A stretch of 50,903 nt of DNA from the NCBI GenBank assembly GCA_043798445.1, contig JAZDOQ010000026.1, forward strand, positions 1 through 50,903, in the 5' to 3' direction. Origin of the DNA: CAIJMI01 sp043798445 (lineage in GTDB: Bacteria; Patescibacteriota; Microgenomatia; UBA10105; UBA927). A program made the translations under genes and the position numbers. Below the pieces are notes generated by a model. It searched no databases. It saw only the letters and a list, made by a program, of their open reading frames with translations, and was not told the DNA's origin. How positions within the stretch are numbered: position 1 is the first letter of the stretch; each line of letters opens with the position of its first letter. This document shows positions 41,091-50,191 of this stretch, one piece after another.

Positions 41091-41753
41091 ATGCATGCAT
41101 TCCTTATCATCGGCGGTTCAGAAGAAGACCGCAAACAGCATATAACAACCCTCATCAATGCATGCGGTATAAAGCCGTACGATATTAAACCGCTTGACAT
41201 TACTCCTGACGCGCTTTCACTGGGAATTAAAACAGTGAGGGAATGGCAAAAACAATTACTTCTTATGCCGCACGCATCTCCCTACACTGCCGGTGTCATC
41301 AAAAACGCGCATCTTCTGACAATAGAAGCACAAAATGCGCTCCTTAAATCACTGGAAGAGCCGCCCGCTCACACACGTATATATATGGAAGCTCAATCGG
41401 ACAGCTTTTTCTTGCCAACGATTCTTTCCAGGTGCGACATTATTCAGCTGTCAACAAGCAAATCCGCTATCGACGCATCATCCCATATATATGAGGATCT
41501 CCAAACGCTGGTAAACCCCAAAACAACGGCCGGACAAACAATTGCCACCCTTGACGAACAAATAAAAAATAAAGAGGAAGCGAAAATCTGGATAACGGAC
41601 GCAATCAATACACTCCATCAAACACGCCGGACCTGGCCAAAACAAACATACGTGTGCCTAATGAAACAATTACTTCAGGCGGTCAAACAACTTTCTTCAA
41701 ACGTGTCATACAAATTAATTATCGATCACGTATTTTTATCCGCAAAACACTAG
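41091..41753 (+). CDS. holB: DNA polymerase III delta-prime subunit-like protein
   Basis: The 220-aa protein resembles the clamp-loader delta-prime subunit. The conserved helix AHLLTIEAQNALLKSLEEPP and the SRC motif (TILSRCDIIQL, arginine finger) are clear. There is no Walker A loop, as in many non-hydrolysing delta-prime subunits, and the protein is short (family about 300-330 aa), ending soon after the AAA+ lid. ATG 41091 starts at the first beta strand (HAFLIIGG). It is divergent from pilB and upstream of gyrB. Confidence 0.85.
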   Translation: MHAFLIIGGSEEDRKQHITTLINACGIKPYDIKPLDITPDALSLGIKTVREWQKQLLLMPHASPYTAGVIKNAHLLTIEAQNALLKSLEEPPAHTRIYMEAQSDSFFLPTILSRCDIIQLSTSKSAIDASSHIYEDLQTLVNPKTTAGQTIATLDEQIKNKEEAKIWITDAINTLHQTRRTWPKQTYVCLMKQLLQAVKQLSSNVSYKLIIDHVFLSAKH

Positions 41754-41783
41754 ACAAACAACTACCATTTGTATACAATGAAT

Positions 41784-41818
41784 GAAGCTTGAGCTTCGTA
41801 TTTTGAGGCTCCTTTTTT
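41784..41818 (+). terminator. Terminator or attenuator between holB and gyrB
   Basis: GAGCTTC (41791-41797) pairs with GAGGCTC (41805-41811), seven pairs including one G-U, and runs into CTTTTTT. An overlapping hairpin GAAGCT (41784-41789):AGCTTC (41792-41797) uses the same bases and excludes it. A -10-like TACAAT (41774-41779) lies upstream of both, and TAAAAT (41821-41826) lies 5 nt before the gyrB ATG. Confidence 0.6.
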
Positions 41819-41831
41819 CTTAAAATCCATC

Positions 41832-43760
41832 ATGGCAAAAAACAAAAAAAACGATAGTTACAACAGTGATCAAATCGTTGTCCTTGAAGGACTTGAACCG
41901 GTGCGAAAACGGCCGGCTATGTATATTGGTACTACCTCTCTGGCTGGCGTTCATCACTGTTTAAACGAAATTATCGATAACTCCATTGACGAAGCCTTGG
42001 CTGGATTTGCATCACACGTGTGGGTCACGATCAACAAAGACGGCAGCGTAACAGTGAAAGACGACGGCCGCGGCATTCCGGTTGATCCAATCCCAAAATA
42101 TAAAACCTCTGCCCTTGAAGTTGTCATGACAAAGCTTCATGCAGGCGGAAAATTCGAAGGAAAAGCATACAAAGTATCCGGCGGTCTCCACGGTGTTGGA
42201 GCATCTGTTGTAAATGCACTATCTACCCTTATGACAGTGCAAGTCCGTCGGGACGGAAAACTTTACGAACAGTCATATAAAAAGGGTATTCCTGTCGCAT
42301 CGGTAAAAGCAATTGGAAAAGCAACCGATACAGGAACAACGACAACCTACTTCGCAGATCCAGATATTTTTAAAGAGGGAACGGAACTCAATTTTGAAAT
42401 CGTAAAAAAACAGGTTCGGGACCGTGCGTATCTTGTTGCGAAACTTGCTTTTTGCCTCAAAAATGACAAAAGCGGAGAAGAAGCGAACTTCTACTTTGAG
42501 GGCGGTATCGTGTCGCTTGTGAAAGCATTAAACAGAAACAAAGAGGTGCTCCACAACCCGATCTTCATCACAAAACTCTCTGAAAGCACTAATTCCATTG
42601 TTGAAATCGCCATTCAGTACAATGACAGCTTCTCTGAAACAGTTGAATCCTACGTCAATGTCATTCCAACGCCGGAAGGCGGTTCCCACCTTACAGGCTT
42701 CCGCATGGCACTCACGCGCGCAATCAATGATTATGCCAAAAAAATCGGCGTGACGAAAAACGGGGATGATAATATCGTCGGCGATGACACCCGCGAAGGG
42801 TTAACAGCGGTCGTCTACATGAAAATGCCATCGCAAAACCTCCAGTTTGAAGGACAAACAAAGGGGAAACTCGGCAATGCAGAAGTACAACCCTTTGTCC
42901 AGGCTGCGGTAAAAGAAGGCTTAGATACCTATTTTGAAGAAAACCCGGGGGACGCAAAATCAATTCTTGAAAAAGTGTTCCTGGCAGCGAAAGCCAGACT
43001 TGCAGCCAAAGCTGCAAAAGATGCAATCATCAGGAAAGGCGCACTTGAAGGCGCATCATTGCCCGGAAAACTTGCAGACTGTCAAAGCAGGGATGCAACA
43101 CAATCAGAACTCTTCATTGTTGAGGGGGACAGCGCAGGAGGAAGTGCAAAACAAGGAAGGGACCGGAAATTCCAGGCAATCCTCCCGCTTCGGGGAAAAG
43201 TACTCAATACCGAACGCGCCAGGCTGGATAAAATCATTGAATTTGAAGAGTTAAAAGCACTCGTGATTGCGCTTGGCATGGGTATTGCTGACACGTTAAA
43301 TCCGGATAAACTCCGTTATCACCGTGTTGTCATCATGACTGATGCTGACGTTGACGGAGAACACATCATGACCCTGCTTCTGACATTTTTCTACCGCCAC
43401 CTTCCATACCTGGCTGAACACGGACATCTCTATATTGCGCAACCGCCGCTGTTTAAAATAAGCTTTGGAAAACAAATGTATTATGCATATTCCGATGACG
43501 AGCGAGATAAAATATTGAAAAACCATGCTGCTGAAATTAAAGGGGCAGCGAATATCCAGCGGTATAAGGGTTTGGGGGAAATGAACCCTGAACAACTTTG
43601 GGACACAACCATGAACCCGGAAAACAGAATCATGCGTCAAGTAACGATTGCTGATGCTGCAGCAGCCGATCAAGTCTTTACAATGCTGATGGGGGATGAA
43701 GTACCGCCACGAAAACGGTTCATACAGACTCACGCAAAATCAGCAACATTGGATATATAA
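41832..43760 (+). CDS. gyrB: DNA gyrase subunit B
   Basis: This is the ATPase/Toprim subunit of the type II topoisomerase that adds negative supercoils. The 642-aa protein has VRKRPAMYIGTT, the GHKL ATP site (LNEIIDNSIDEAL, VKDDGRGIPVD, GGLHGVGASVVNAL) and the Toprim domain (IVEGDSAGGSAKQGRDRKFQ, MTDADVDGEHIMTLLLTFF). The C-terminus has YKGLGEMNPEQLWDTTMNPE. Assignment to GyrB rather than ParE rests on the GyrA-type partner two genes on, which has a GyrA-box-like motif. Confidence 0.94.
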   Translation: MAKNKKNDSYNSDQIVVLEGLEPVRKRPAMYIGTTSLAGVHHCLNEIIDNSIDEALAGFASHVWVTINKDGSVTVKDDGRGIPVDPIPKYKTSALEVVMTKLHAGGKFEGKAYKVSGGLHGVGASVVNALSTLMTVQVRRDGKLYEQSYKKGIPVASVKAIGKATDTGTTTTYFADPDIFKEGTELNFEIVKKQVRDRAYLVAKLAFCLKNDKSGEEANFYFEGGIVSLVKALNRNKEVLHNPIFITKLSESTNSIVEIAIQYNDSFSETVESYVNVIPTPEGGSHLTGFRMALTRAINDYAKKIGVTKNGDDNIVGDDTREGLTAVVYMKMPSQNLQFEGQTKGKLGNAEVQPFVQAAVKEGLDTYFEENPGDAKSILEKVFLAAKARLAAKAAKDAIIRKGALEGASLPGKLADCQSRDATQSELFIVEGDSAGGSAKQGRDRKFQAILPLRGKVLNTERARLDKIIEFEELKALVIALGMGIADTLNPDKLRYHRVVIMTDADVDGEHIMTLLLTFFYRHLPYLAEHGHLYIAQPPLFKISFGKQMYYAYSDDERDKILKNHAAEIKGAANIQRYKGLGEMNPEQLWDTTMNPENRIMRQVTIADAAAADQVFTMLMGDEVPPRKRFIQTHAKSATLDI

Positions 43761-43778
43761 GGAAAATATTTATATAAT
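43749..43778 (+). promoter_or_regulatory. Promoter of hppA
   Basis: TTGGAT (43749-43754), an 18-bp spacer and TATAAT (43773-43778). A leader of about 45 nt follows and ends with AGGGAG 5 nt before the ATG, i.e. a leadered, Shine-Dalgarno-type gene. Confidence 0.6.
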
Positions 43779-43828
43779 AGGAAAGCTCAATTCGGAATAA
43801 TTAGTATAAAAATTTTATAGGGAGATAT

Positions 43829-45853
43829 ATGGATATACAGATAATTGCTCTTTTCACTGCTCCGGCAACCGCTCTTATTGCACTTATTTATGGAGCTATT
43901 TTAGTAAAACGCACCCTCAAAGAAGAAGAGGGATCAGATAAATTAAAACAAATCGGCAAAGCGGTTTCTGACGGGGCTATGGCATATCTTGCCAAGCAAT
44001 TTAAAGTTATCATTCCATTCATGATCGTCCTTGCCATCATCATTGCTCTTACACTTGGCGTTGGTATGGCAGCCACGTTTATTCTTGGAGGAACGTTTTC
44101 CGCCATTATCGGCTATGTTGGCATGTGGGTTGCAGTCAAAGCAAACGTACGGACTGCAAATGCCGCAATTAAAGGATTAAGTCCTGCACTTCGAGTCGCC
44201 TTCGGCGCAGGAACCGTCAATGGAATGCTTGTCGTTGGTCTTGGACTATTAGGTGTTTCTATCGTTTACATGTGGTCCTATTTCTCATTCATACACCTTG
44301 GTGCTGATGCAGTTGCCAAAAGCGCAACAAATGTGCTTGTCGGATACGGATTCGGAGCAGCACTGCTTGCACTGTTTATGAGAGTCGGTGGAGGAATCTT
44401 CACAAAAGCAGCTGATGTCGGAGCAGATCTCGTCGGAAAAGTTGAAAAAGGAATTCCTGAGGATGATCCACGAAATCCTGCAACTATTGCTGACAACGTG
44501 GGAGATAACGTCGGAGATTGTGCAGGAATGGCTGCTGACGTATTTGAATCATACGCATTAACCATCGTTGCTGCCATGATACTAGGAGGCAATTTGTTTG
44601 GTCTAAAAGGTGTGGTATTCCCACTTCTTGCCAGGTCAGGAGCAATCCTTACTTCAATTTTAGGTTCATTTTTTGTTAAGGCGAAAAATGAAAAAGAAAA
44701 TCCGATTAAACCACTTATCAGAGGATTTATGGTTTCAGCAATTTCCGCAGCCGTCATATTTATGGGACTTGCTACATATCTTTTGAATGAACCAAAAGCC
44801 GGATATGCAGCAGTCGTTGGTATTGCCGCCATGATTGCGCTTCTTTTGATCACAAAATTCTACACCGGTCCTGGTGAAAAACCAGTGGTAAGTATAGCAA
44901 AAGCATCCAATACCGGAGCGGGAACAAATATCATTGCAGGACTTGGATACGGCATGGAATCAACGTTTGTTTCTGTCCTGGTCGTTGCAGCCTCAATTTA
45001 CGCAGGGTATGCAATATTCGGATTTTACGGCATATCACTCGTTGGTATGGGAATGCTTGCAACAACCGGTATTATCATGGCGCTTGATACCTTCGGTCCG
45101 ATTTCTGACAATGCCCAAGGCATGGTTGAAATGGCAGGGCTGAAAGGAAAAGCTCCAGAAATAACTGGTAAGTTAGACGCGGTCGGAAACACGACAAAAG
45201 CACTCACTAAAGGATTTGCCGTTGGATCAGCGGCTGTTGCTGCTAGCTCGTTGTTTGCAACATACTTTGAAGCAACCGGATTGTTAACAATAGATATGGC
45301 AAATCCAAAAGTGTTCGTTGGAATACTCCTTGGAGGAGCGCTTCCATTTTTGTTTAGCTCACGGCTCATCAACTCAGTCGGCAAGGCAGCGTTTGAAGTT
45401 GTGGAAGAAGTGAGGCGACAATTTAGGGAAATTAAAGGCATCATGGAAGGAAAAGCACTTCCCGATTATTCCAGGGCTATCACCATCGTGACTGAGGCAG
45501 CACAACGCGAGCTCGTCATCCCTGCAATGATGGTTGTTTTGATGCCAGTCGCCGCAGGACTTCTTGGAGCACAAGCTCTTGGAGGTTTCTTAGGAGGAGT
45601 TGTCATCGTCGGACTCATGTTGGCATTTTTTATGTGCAACACCGGAGGAGCATGGGACAACGCCAAAAAATATATTGAGGACGGAAATTTCGGCGGCAAA
45701 GGCAGCGACACCCATAAAGCTGCTGTAGTAGGGGACACGGTCGGAGATCCGTTAAAAGATACCGCTGGTCCGGCCTTAAATCCAATGATGAAAATCGTAC
45801 AAGTCGTGGCGCTTTTGATTGCCCCCTTTGTCGTAAAATTCATTGGAAAGTAA
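43829..45853 (+). CDS. hppA: Membrane-bound proton-pumping pyrophosphatase, K+-independent type
   Basis: This pump uses pyrophosphate hydrolysis to move H+ across the membrane. The 674-aa protein has about 16 membrane helices. The catalytic loops are DVGADLVGKVEKGIPEDDPR with NPATIADNVGDNVGDCAGM, DTFGPISDNAQGM, and the C-terminal GDTVGDPLKDTAGPALNPM. Position 457 is Lys in GNTTKALTKG; Ala at that site marks K+-dependent enzymes and Lys the K+-independent H+ pumps. It lies between gyrB and gyrA and probably recovers energy from pyrophosphate made in biosynthesis. The start has an AGGGAG site. Confidence 0.96.
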   Translation: MDIQIIALFTAPATALIALIYGAILVKRTLKEEEGSDKLKQIGKAVSDGAMAYLAKQFKVIIPFMIVLAIIIALTLGVGMAATFILGGTFSAIIGYVGMWVAVKANVRTANAAIKGLSPALRVAFGAGTVNGMLVVGLGLLGVSIVYMWSYFSFIHLGADAVAKSATNVLVGYGFGAALLALFMRVGGGIFTKAADVGADLVGKVEKGIPEDDPRNPATIADNVGDNVGDCAGMAADVFESYALTIVAAMILGGNLFGLKGVVFPLLARSGAILTSILGSFFVKAKNEKENPIKPLIRGFMVSAISAAVIFMGLATYLLNEPKAGYAAVVGIAAMIALLLITKFYTGPGEKPVVSIAKASNTGAGTNIIAGLGYGMESTFVSVLVVAASIYAGYAIFGFYGISLVGMGMLATTGIIMALDTFGPISDNAQGMVEMAGLKGKAPEITGKLDAVGNTTKALTKGFAVGSAAVAASSLFATYFEATGLLTIDMANPKVFVGILLGGALPFLFSSRLINSVGKAAFEVVEEVRRQFREIKGIMEGKALPDYSRAITIVTEAAQRELVIPAMMVVLMPVAAGLLGAQALGGFLGGVVIVGLMLAFFMCNTGGAWDNAKKYIEDGNFGGKGSDTHKAAVVGDTVGDPLKDTAGPALNPMMKIVQVVALLIAPFVVKFIGK

Positions 45854-45859
45854 CGTGTC

Positions 45860-48364
45860 ATGAATATTGGAAAAATCATACAATCAGAAATTGTGACAGA
45901 AATGCAGAAGTCATATCTTGACTATGCTATGTCTGTCATCGTGTCCCGTGCGCTTCCTGATGTTCGTGATGGTATGAAGCCAGTGCACCGGCGTATTTTG
46001 TACGCAATGCATACAACAGGACTTGCGCACAGTTCAAAATACAAAAAAAGCGCATCTGTCGTCGGAGAAGTCTTGGGAAAATATCATCCACACGGAGACT
46101 CATCTGTGTACGAAGCTCTTGTAAGACTCGCGCAAGAATTTTCCATGCGGTACCCGCTTGTTGATGGACAGGGAAACTTTGGTTCCATTGACGGAGATCC
46201 GCCGGCTGCCATGCGTTACACCGAGTGCCGACTTGCAGCAATTTCATCAGAAATGATTCTTGATATTGAAAAAGACACTGTTGAATTTTTGCCAAATTTT
46301 GACGGATCGACGAAAGAGCCCTGTTATTTACCGGCAAAGCTTCCGAATTTGCTTCTCATGGGATCAGAGGGAATTGCTGTTGGAATGGCCACAAAAATTC
46401 CACCGCACAATTTAACGGAAATTGTTGATGCCCTGGTGCACATGATTGGAAAAATCACAATCGTAAAAAATGCAAAAGCAGACAGTCATGAAACACCTGC
46501 GTATTCTTTTAATACAACGCTTGATGAACTCATGGAATTTGTACAGGGACCGGATTTCCCAACAGCTGGTGTCATCTATGACATCAACGAAATCAAATTG
46601 GCATACGGAACCGGAAAAGGCAAAATCGTCATGCGCGGGAAAGCAGAAATTGAAGAAATCGGGCAGGGAAAATCAGCAATTTCCATAACGGAACTTCCAT
46701 ATCAGGTGAACAAGGCAAACCTTGTCATTAAAATTGCAGATCTTGTGAAAGATAAAAAAATTGATGGCATTTCTGATCTCAGGGACGAATCAGACCGACA
46801 TGGCATTCGCGTCGTTGTAGAGCTAAAACGCGATGCCCATCCAAAACAAGTATTAAACAACTTATACAAATACACAGATCTCCAAACCACGTTTCCGGTG
46901 AACATGGTGGCCTTGGTTGATAACACACCGCAAACCTGTACGTTGAAACTCATTCTTGAAGAATACTTGAAGCACCGTCAATTTGTCATCAGACGACGCA
47001 GTGAATTTGAACTTGCGGAAGCAAGAAAGCGCGAACATATTCTTGAAGGATTAAAAATTGCCGTCGATCATATTGATGAAGTTATCGCCATCATCAAAAA
47101 GAGTAAAAACGCCGATGAAGCAAAAATTAAATTGATGACACGGTTTAAACTGTCGGAAATCCAGGCAACCGCCATTCTTGATATGCAGCTTCGGAAACTG
47201 GCTGCCCTTGAACGGGAAAAGATCGAGGATGAACTTGCGATGATCAAAGAAACCATCAGCTATTTAAACGATCTTCTTGAACACCCGGAAAAAATATTTA
47301 AGGTCATTAAAGACGAACTTCTTAAACTTAAAGAAAAATACGGCGACAACAGGCGTACTAAAGTGTATAAAAGCAAAGTCGGAGAATTTAGCGAAGAACA
47401 ACTCATTCCAAACGAAGACACCATTATCACGATGAGCACGTCAGGATATATCAAGCGTGTACCTCCAACATCATTTAAAACCCAGGAGCGCGGCGGCAAA
47501 GGGGTCATCGGCATGACGACCAAAGAAGAAGACGCAATCGACATGGTAGTCTCTGCAAGAACACACGATAACTTACTCTTCTTTACGGAAAAAGGAAAAG
47601 TGTATCAGGTGCGCGCCTGGGACCTCCCAGAAGCCAGTAGGCAGTCCAAAGGCCAAGCAGTGGTAAATGTGATTAACATCGAATCCGGAGAAAAAGTCAC
47701 ATCCATGTTGACCTACACCCTTGATGGAAAACTTCAAAAAGAACAGGGCGTCCGGTTTATCATCATGGCCACCAAAAAAGGCGTCATTAAAAAAAGTAAA
47801 CTCACAGAATATGAAAATATCCGAAGGAACGGACTCGTCGCCATAAAACTGGACAGCGGAGATGAACTAGAATGGGTGAGACTTACCGGGGGAACGGATG
47901 AAGTACTGCTTGTGACGCACGAAGGAAAGACCATACGGTTTAATGAAGAAGAAGTACGGGGAACCGGAAGAGATACCATGGGTGTCCGGGGAATACTCCT
48001 CAAGGGCACTGATTATCTTGTCAGCATGGATGTTATTACAAAAGAAAATAAGTCCCATGATTTCTTAACAATCATGGAAAAGGGGATCGGTAAAAAAACG
48101 GCAATAGCGGGTTTTCCAAAACAACGCCGTGGCGGTCAAGGGGTAAAAGTTGCAGAAATAAAAGACAAAACAGGAAAAGTAGTGGTATCCCAAATCGTTC
48201 CATCAGAAACGGAATCGATTATCATTACATCAATCAAAGGCCAAGTTGTCAAACTTCCGATTGCCTCAACACCACGTCTTGGACGGGCAACATCCGGTGT
48301 CATCCTTATGCGGTTTACGGATAAAACAGACACAGTCGCAGCTGCAACATGTTTAACAAAATAA
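45860..48364 (+). CDS. gyrA: DNA gyrase subunit A
   Basis: This is the DNA-cleaving subunit. The 834-aa protein has ALPDVRDGMKPVHRRILYAM, the quinolone-region KYHPHGDSSVYEALVRLAQ and catalytic Tyr120 in AAMRYTECRL. A coiled coil follows (REHILEGLKIAVDHIDEVI). The C-terminal beta-pinwheel holds an imperfect GyrA box QERGGKG in its first blade and a better one, QRRGGQG, later. The pinwheel supports gyrase over Topo IV. It starts 6 nt after hppA. Confidence 0.96.
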   Translation: MNIGKIIQSEIVTEMQKSYLDYAMSVIVSRALPDVRDGMKPVHRRILYAMHTTGLAHSSKYKKSASVVGEVLGKYHPHGDSSVYEALVRLAQEFSMRYPLVDGQGNFGSIDGDPPAAMRYTECRLAAISSEMILDIEKDTVEFLPNFDGSTKEPCYLPAKLPNLLLMGSEGIAVGMATKIPPHNLTEIVDALVHMIGKITIVKNAKADSHETPAYSFNTTLDELMEFVQGPDFPTAGVIYDINEIKLAYGTGKGKIVMRGKAEIEEIGQGKSAISITELPYQVNKANLVIKIADLVKDKKIDGISDLRDESDRHGIRVVVELKRDAHPKQVLNNLYKYTDLQTTFPVNMVALVDNTPQTCTLKLILEEYLKHRQFVIRRRSEFELAEARKREHILEGLKIAVDHIDEVIAIIKKSKNADEAKIKLMTRFKLSEIQATAILDMQLRKLAALEREKIEDELAMIKETISYLNDLLEHPEKIFKVIKDELLKLKEKYGDNRRTKVYKSKVGEFSEEQLIPNEDTIITMSTSGYIKRVPPTSFKTQERGGKGVIGMTTKEEDAIDMVVSARTHDNLLFFTEKGKVYQVRAWDLPEASRQSKGQAVVNVINIESGEKVTSMLTYTLDGKLQKEQGVRFIIMATKKGVIKKSKLTEYENIRRNGLVAIKLDSGDELEWVRLTGGTDEVLLVTHEGKTIRFNEEEVRGTGRDTMGVRGILLKGTDYLVSMDVITKENKSHDFLTIMEKGIGKKTAIAGFPKQRRGGQGVKVAEIKDKTGKVVVSQIVPSETESIIITSIKGQVVKLPIASTPRLGRATSGVILMRFTDKTDTVAAATCLTK

Positions 48365-48365
48365 C

Positions 48366-48857
48366 ATGACTCCAGAAATTCCTAGTTCAGTTATCATTGG
48401 AAAAATGATGGAGTTTATAAATATATCCCCTCAAAACGGCGTAAATAGATTTAGGCTCGAAGGTGATCATGCGAAAACAGCGTATGTTGATACAGTAACT
48501 GGACTCTTTCAATTCAACCGAACTTCTTTTTCAAAAATATCATTGCAAATATATCTCGACCAACCAAAACAACACACTGAATTAGAATGCTATTCTAAAA
48601 TCATACACCTAACCATTCCTCATAAATTGGAGCTATATCCACAAGATGAAGAGTTGGAGGGAAAATATAGATATCAACATATACGAAATGGACTACCAAT
48701 TGCTGCACTCTTGTTTGGAAATGAACGAGATCCACTCGATGGACACGTAACGGAATCTCCTTTTATCCAACTTTGTGTTATACGGGGAATATCACCAGTT
48801 GCTGCCTTAAAAGACATGCAAACAATAGCGCAATTGTATCTGGCTAAAAATAATTAA
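48366..48857 (+). CDS. Unrecognised soluble protein
   Basis: The 163-aa protein has no signal or membrane segment. Visible features are a mixed alpha/beta pattern and the segments HKLELYPQDEELEGKYRYQH and LLFGNERDPLDGHVTESPF. I do not recognise a family. The ATG comes one base after the gyrA stop, so it is cotranscribed with gyrA or reads from within it. From here on, codon use appears more AT-rich than in gyrA (impression by eye). Confidence 0.65.
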   Translation: MTPEIPSSVIIGKMMEFINISPQNGVNRFRLEGDHAKTAYVDTVTGLFQFNRTSFSKISLQIYLDQPKQHTELECYSKIIHLTIPHKLELYPQDEELEGKYRYQHIRNGLPIAALLFGNERDPLDGHVTESPFIQLCVIRGISPVAALKDMQTIAQLYLAKNN

Positions 48858-48860
48858 TAT

Positions 48861-49484
48861 ATGATTTCATTTGTTTATTTTGATGTGGGTGGTGTAGTCA
48901 TGCAAGACTTCTCAGGTACCAACAAATGGCATGAACTGATGCATGATCTTCGTATTCCGGATAACAAAAAGGAAGCGTTCAATCGGCTAATGACATCATA
49001 TAGACCAAAAATAAGTACTGGGCTCATGACTCTTGATGATGAAATTGACGGCGCAAGACAAAAACTGCAGCTCCAAATTCCTACTGATTATTCACTCCTC
49101 GATGATCTGGTGAATCGATTCGAACAAAATCCTTCGATCTGGCCAGTCATAGCCGATATTCACAAAACACACAAAGTTGGCTTATTAACCAACATGTTCG
49201 TCGGCATGCTCGACAAAATCAAAAGCCAACATCTTCTTCCAAATGAACCATGGGATATCATTATTGATTCCAGTATCGTTCATTTAAAAAAACCAGATAA
49301 AGCAATATTTGAATTCGCCCAAAAACAAGCGGATGTACCCCATAATGAAATACTATTTATCGATAACCTTCTTGAAAATATCCAAGCAGCAGAAGCGCTC
49401 GGATGGCAAACATTTCTCTATGATTCAACAAATCCTGAGGAATCTAGTCAAAAACTCTTGAGCACCTTTACCAAAAACCAATAA
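48861..49484 (+). CDS. HAD-superfamily hydrolase
   Basis: The 207-aa protein is a HAD subfamily IA-type phosphatase. Motif I is FDVGGVVMQ with nucleophile Asp8, where Gly10 replaces the usual second Asp, common in FDxGGV members. Motif II is in GLLTNMFVG, motif III is Lys in HLKKPDKAIFEFA, and motif IV is ILFIDNLLENIQAAEALGW. The substrate is unknown. It starts 3 nt after the previous gene. Confidence 0.88.
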   Translation: MISFVYFDVGGVVMQDFSGTNKWHELMHDLRIPDNKKEAFNRLMTSYRPKISTGLMTLDDEIDGARQKLQLQIPTDYSLLDDLVNRFEQNPSIWPVIADIHKTHKVGLLTNMFVGMLDKIKSQHLLPNEPWDIIIDSSIVHLKKPDKAIFEFAQKQADVPHNEILFIDNLLENIQAAEALGWQTFLYDSTNPEESSQKLLSTFTKNQ

Positions 49485-49486
49485 CC

Positions 49487-49520
49487 ACAACAAAATCCTG
49501 CGTAGGCAAAAAAATGTTGT
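49487..49520 (+). repeat. 34-nt structured repeat, copy 1 (upstream of the PaaX-like gene)
   Basis: ACAACA and TGTTGT form an outer 6-bp stem, and TGC-GTAG-GCA forms an inner 3-bp stem. It matches copy 2 at 30 of 34 positions. The PaaX-like ATG is 12 nt downstream, and the likely -10 box TAATAT (49520-49525) starts at its last base. Confidence 0.75.
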
Positions 49521-49532
49521 AATATAGATATA

Positions 49533-50189
49533 ATGCCTGAAGAAAAAACAATACCCTCAAACGAACGGATAACAAATCTCTGTTTACTGTTATCTAAACA
49601 ATTCCAAAAAGAGGACCTGCACCGTCGTTATGCACCAATCAAAAAAGTGCTTACGCTCATCGGCATTGCTGGTGCACTCGGACTAACACTTCTTGCGCCC
49701 GGTATAGCGCCAATCACAAAGCAAATCATCAACAGTCAAACACAAAAAGACCAGGACAGTTGGAAGCAATATAATCCGTATTTTCTCAAACGAACAATAC
49801 AACGCTTACATAAACAAAAGATGGTCGAAATTTCTGAACACAATGGCCAACAATGCATAATACTGACAGTGAACGGAAAACGAAAAATTTTAAAATACGC
49901 TCTCACCGAGATGGCTATCGAAAAACCGAAAACATGGGATGGACAATGGCGACTTATTATTTATGATATCGAAGACAATCATAAAAAAATGCGTGATTTA
50001 TTTCGAAGTCAACTAAAAATGCTCGGATTTTTTCAATTACAGAAAAGTGTTTGGCTCTATCCATATCCATGCGATGAACAGATATCTTTTTTACGTGAAT
50101 ATGATGGCGTGGGTAATGAAGTAATGTATATTGTCACCAATATTCTTGAAGATGATACACCATATCGTGAATATTTTGGAATAATCTAA
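49533..50189 (+). CDS. PaaX-like protein with Cas2-like C-terminal domain
   Basis: The 218-aa protein has a hydrophobic stretch near residues 40-62 (LTLIGIAGALGLTLLAPGIA), a winged-helix-like part (PYFLKRTIQRLHKQKMVEI ... LTVNGKRKILKYAL), and a ferredoxin-fold C-terminal domain (WRLIIYDIEDNHKKMRDLF, SQLKMLGFFQLQKSVWLYPY). The last domain resembles the Cas2-like half of PaaX regulators; the YDIxD strand is shared with Cas2. No cas genes or CRISPR array are nearby. It is flanked on both sides by copies of a 34-nt structured repeat, which could be its binding site (inference). It may bind DNA or RNA. Confidence 0.75.
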   Translation: MPEEKTIPSNERITNLCLLLSKQFQKEDLHRRYAPIKKVLTLIGIAGALGLTLLAPGIAPITKQIINSQTQKDQDSWKQYNPYFLKRTIQRLHKQKMVEISEHNGQQCIILTVNGKRKILKYALTEMAIEKPKTWDGQWRLIIYDIEDNHKKMRDLFRSQLKMLGFFQLQKSVWLYPYPCDEQISFLREYDGVGNEVMYIVTNILEDDTPYREYFGII

Positions 50190-50191
50190 TC

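Noticed and set aside
41771..41780. TTGTATACAA palindrome as a LexA-type operator
   Set aside because: It overlaps a plausible -10 box and matches no known operator well; too short to call alone.
44278..44853. 191-codon open frame antisense to hppA
   Set aside because: It is antisense to the conserved catalytic region of hppA, where codon bias opens the opposite strand; composition is Ala/Ser/Pro-rich with no domain, promoter or ribosome site.
45025..45879. Further antisense open frames over the 3' half of hppA
   Set aside because: Same explanation: shadows of a well-supported gene.
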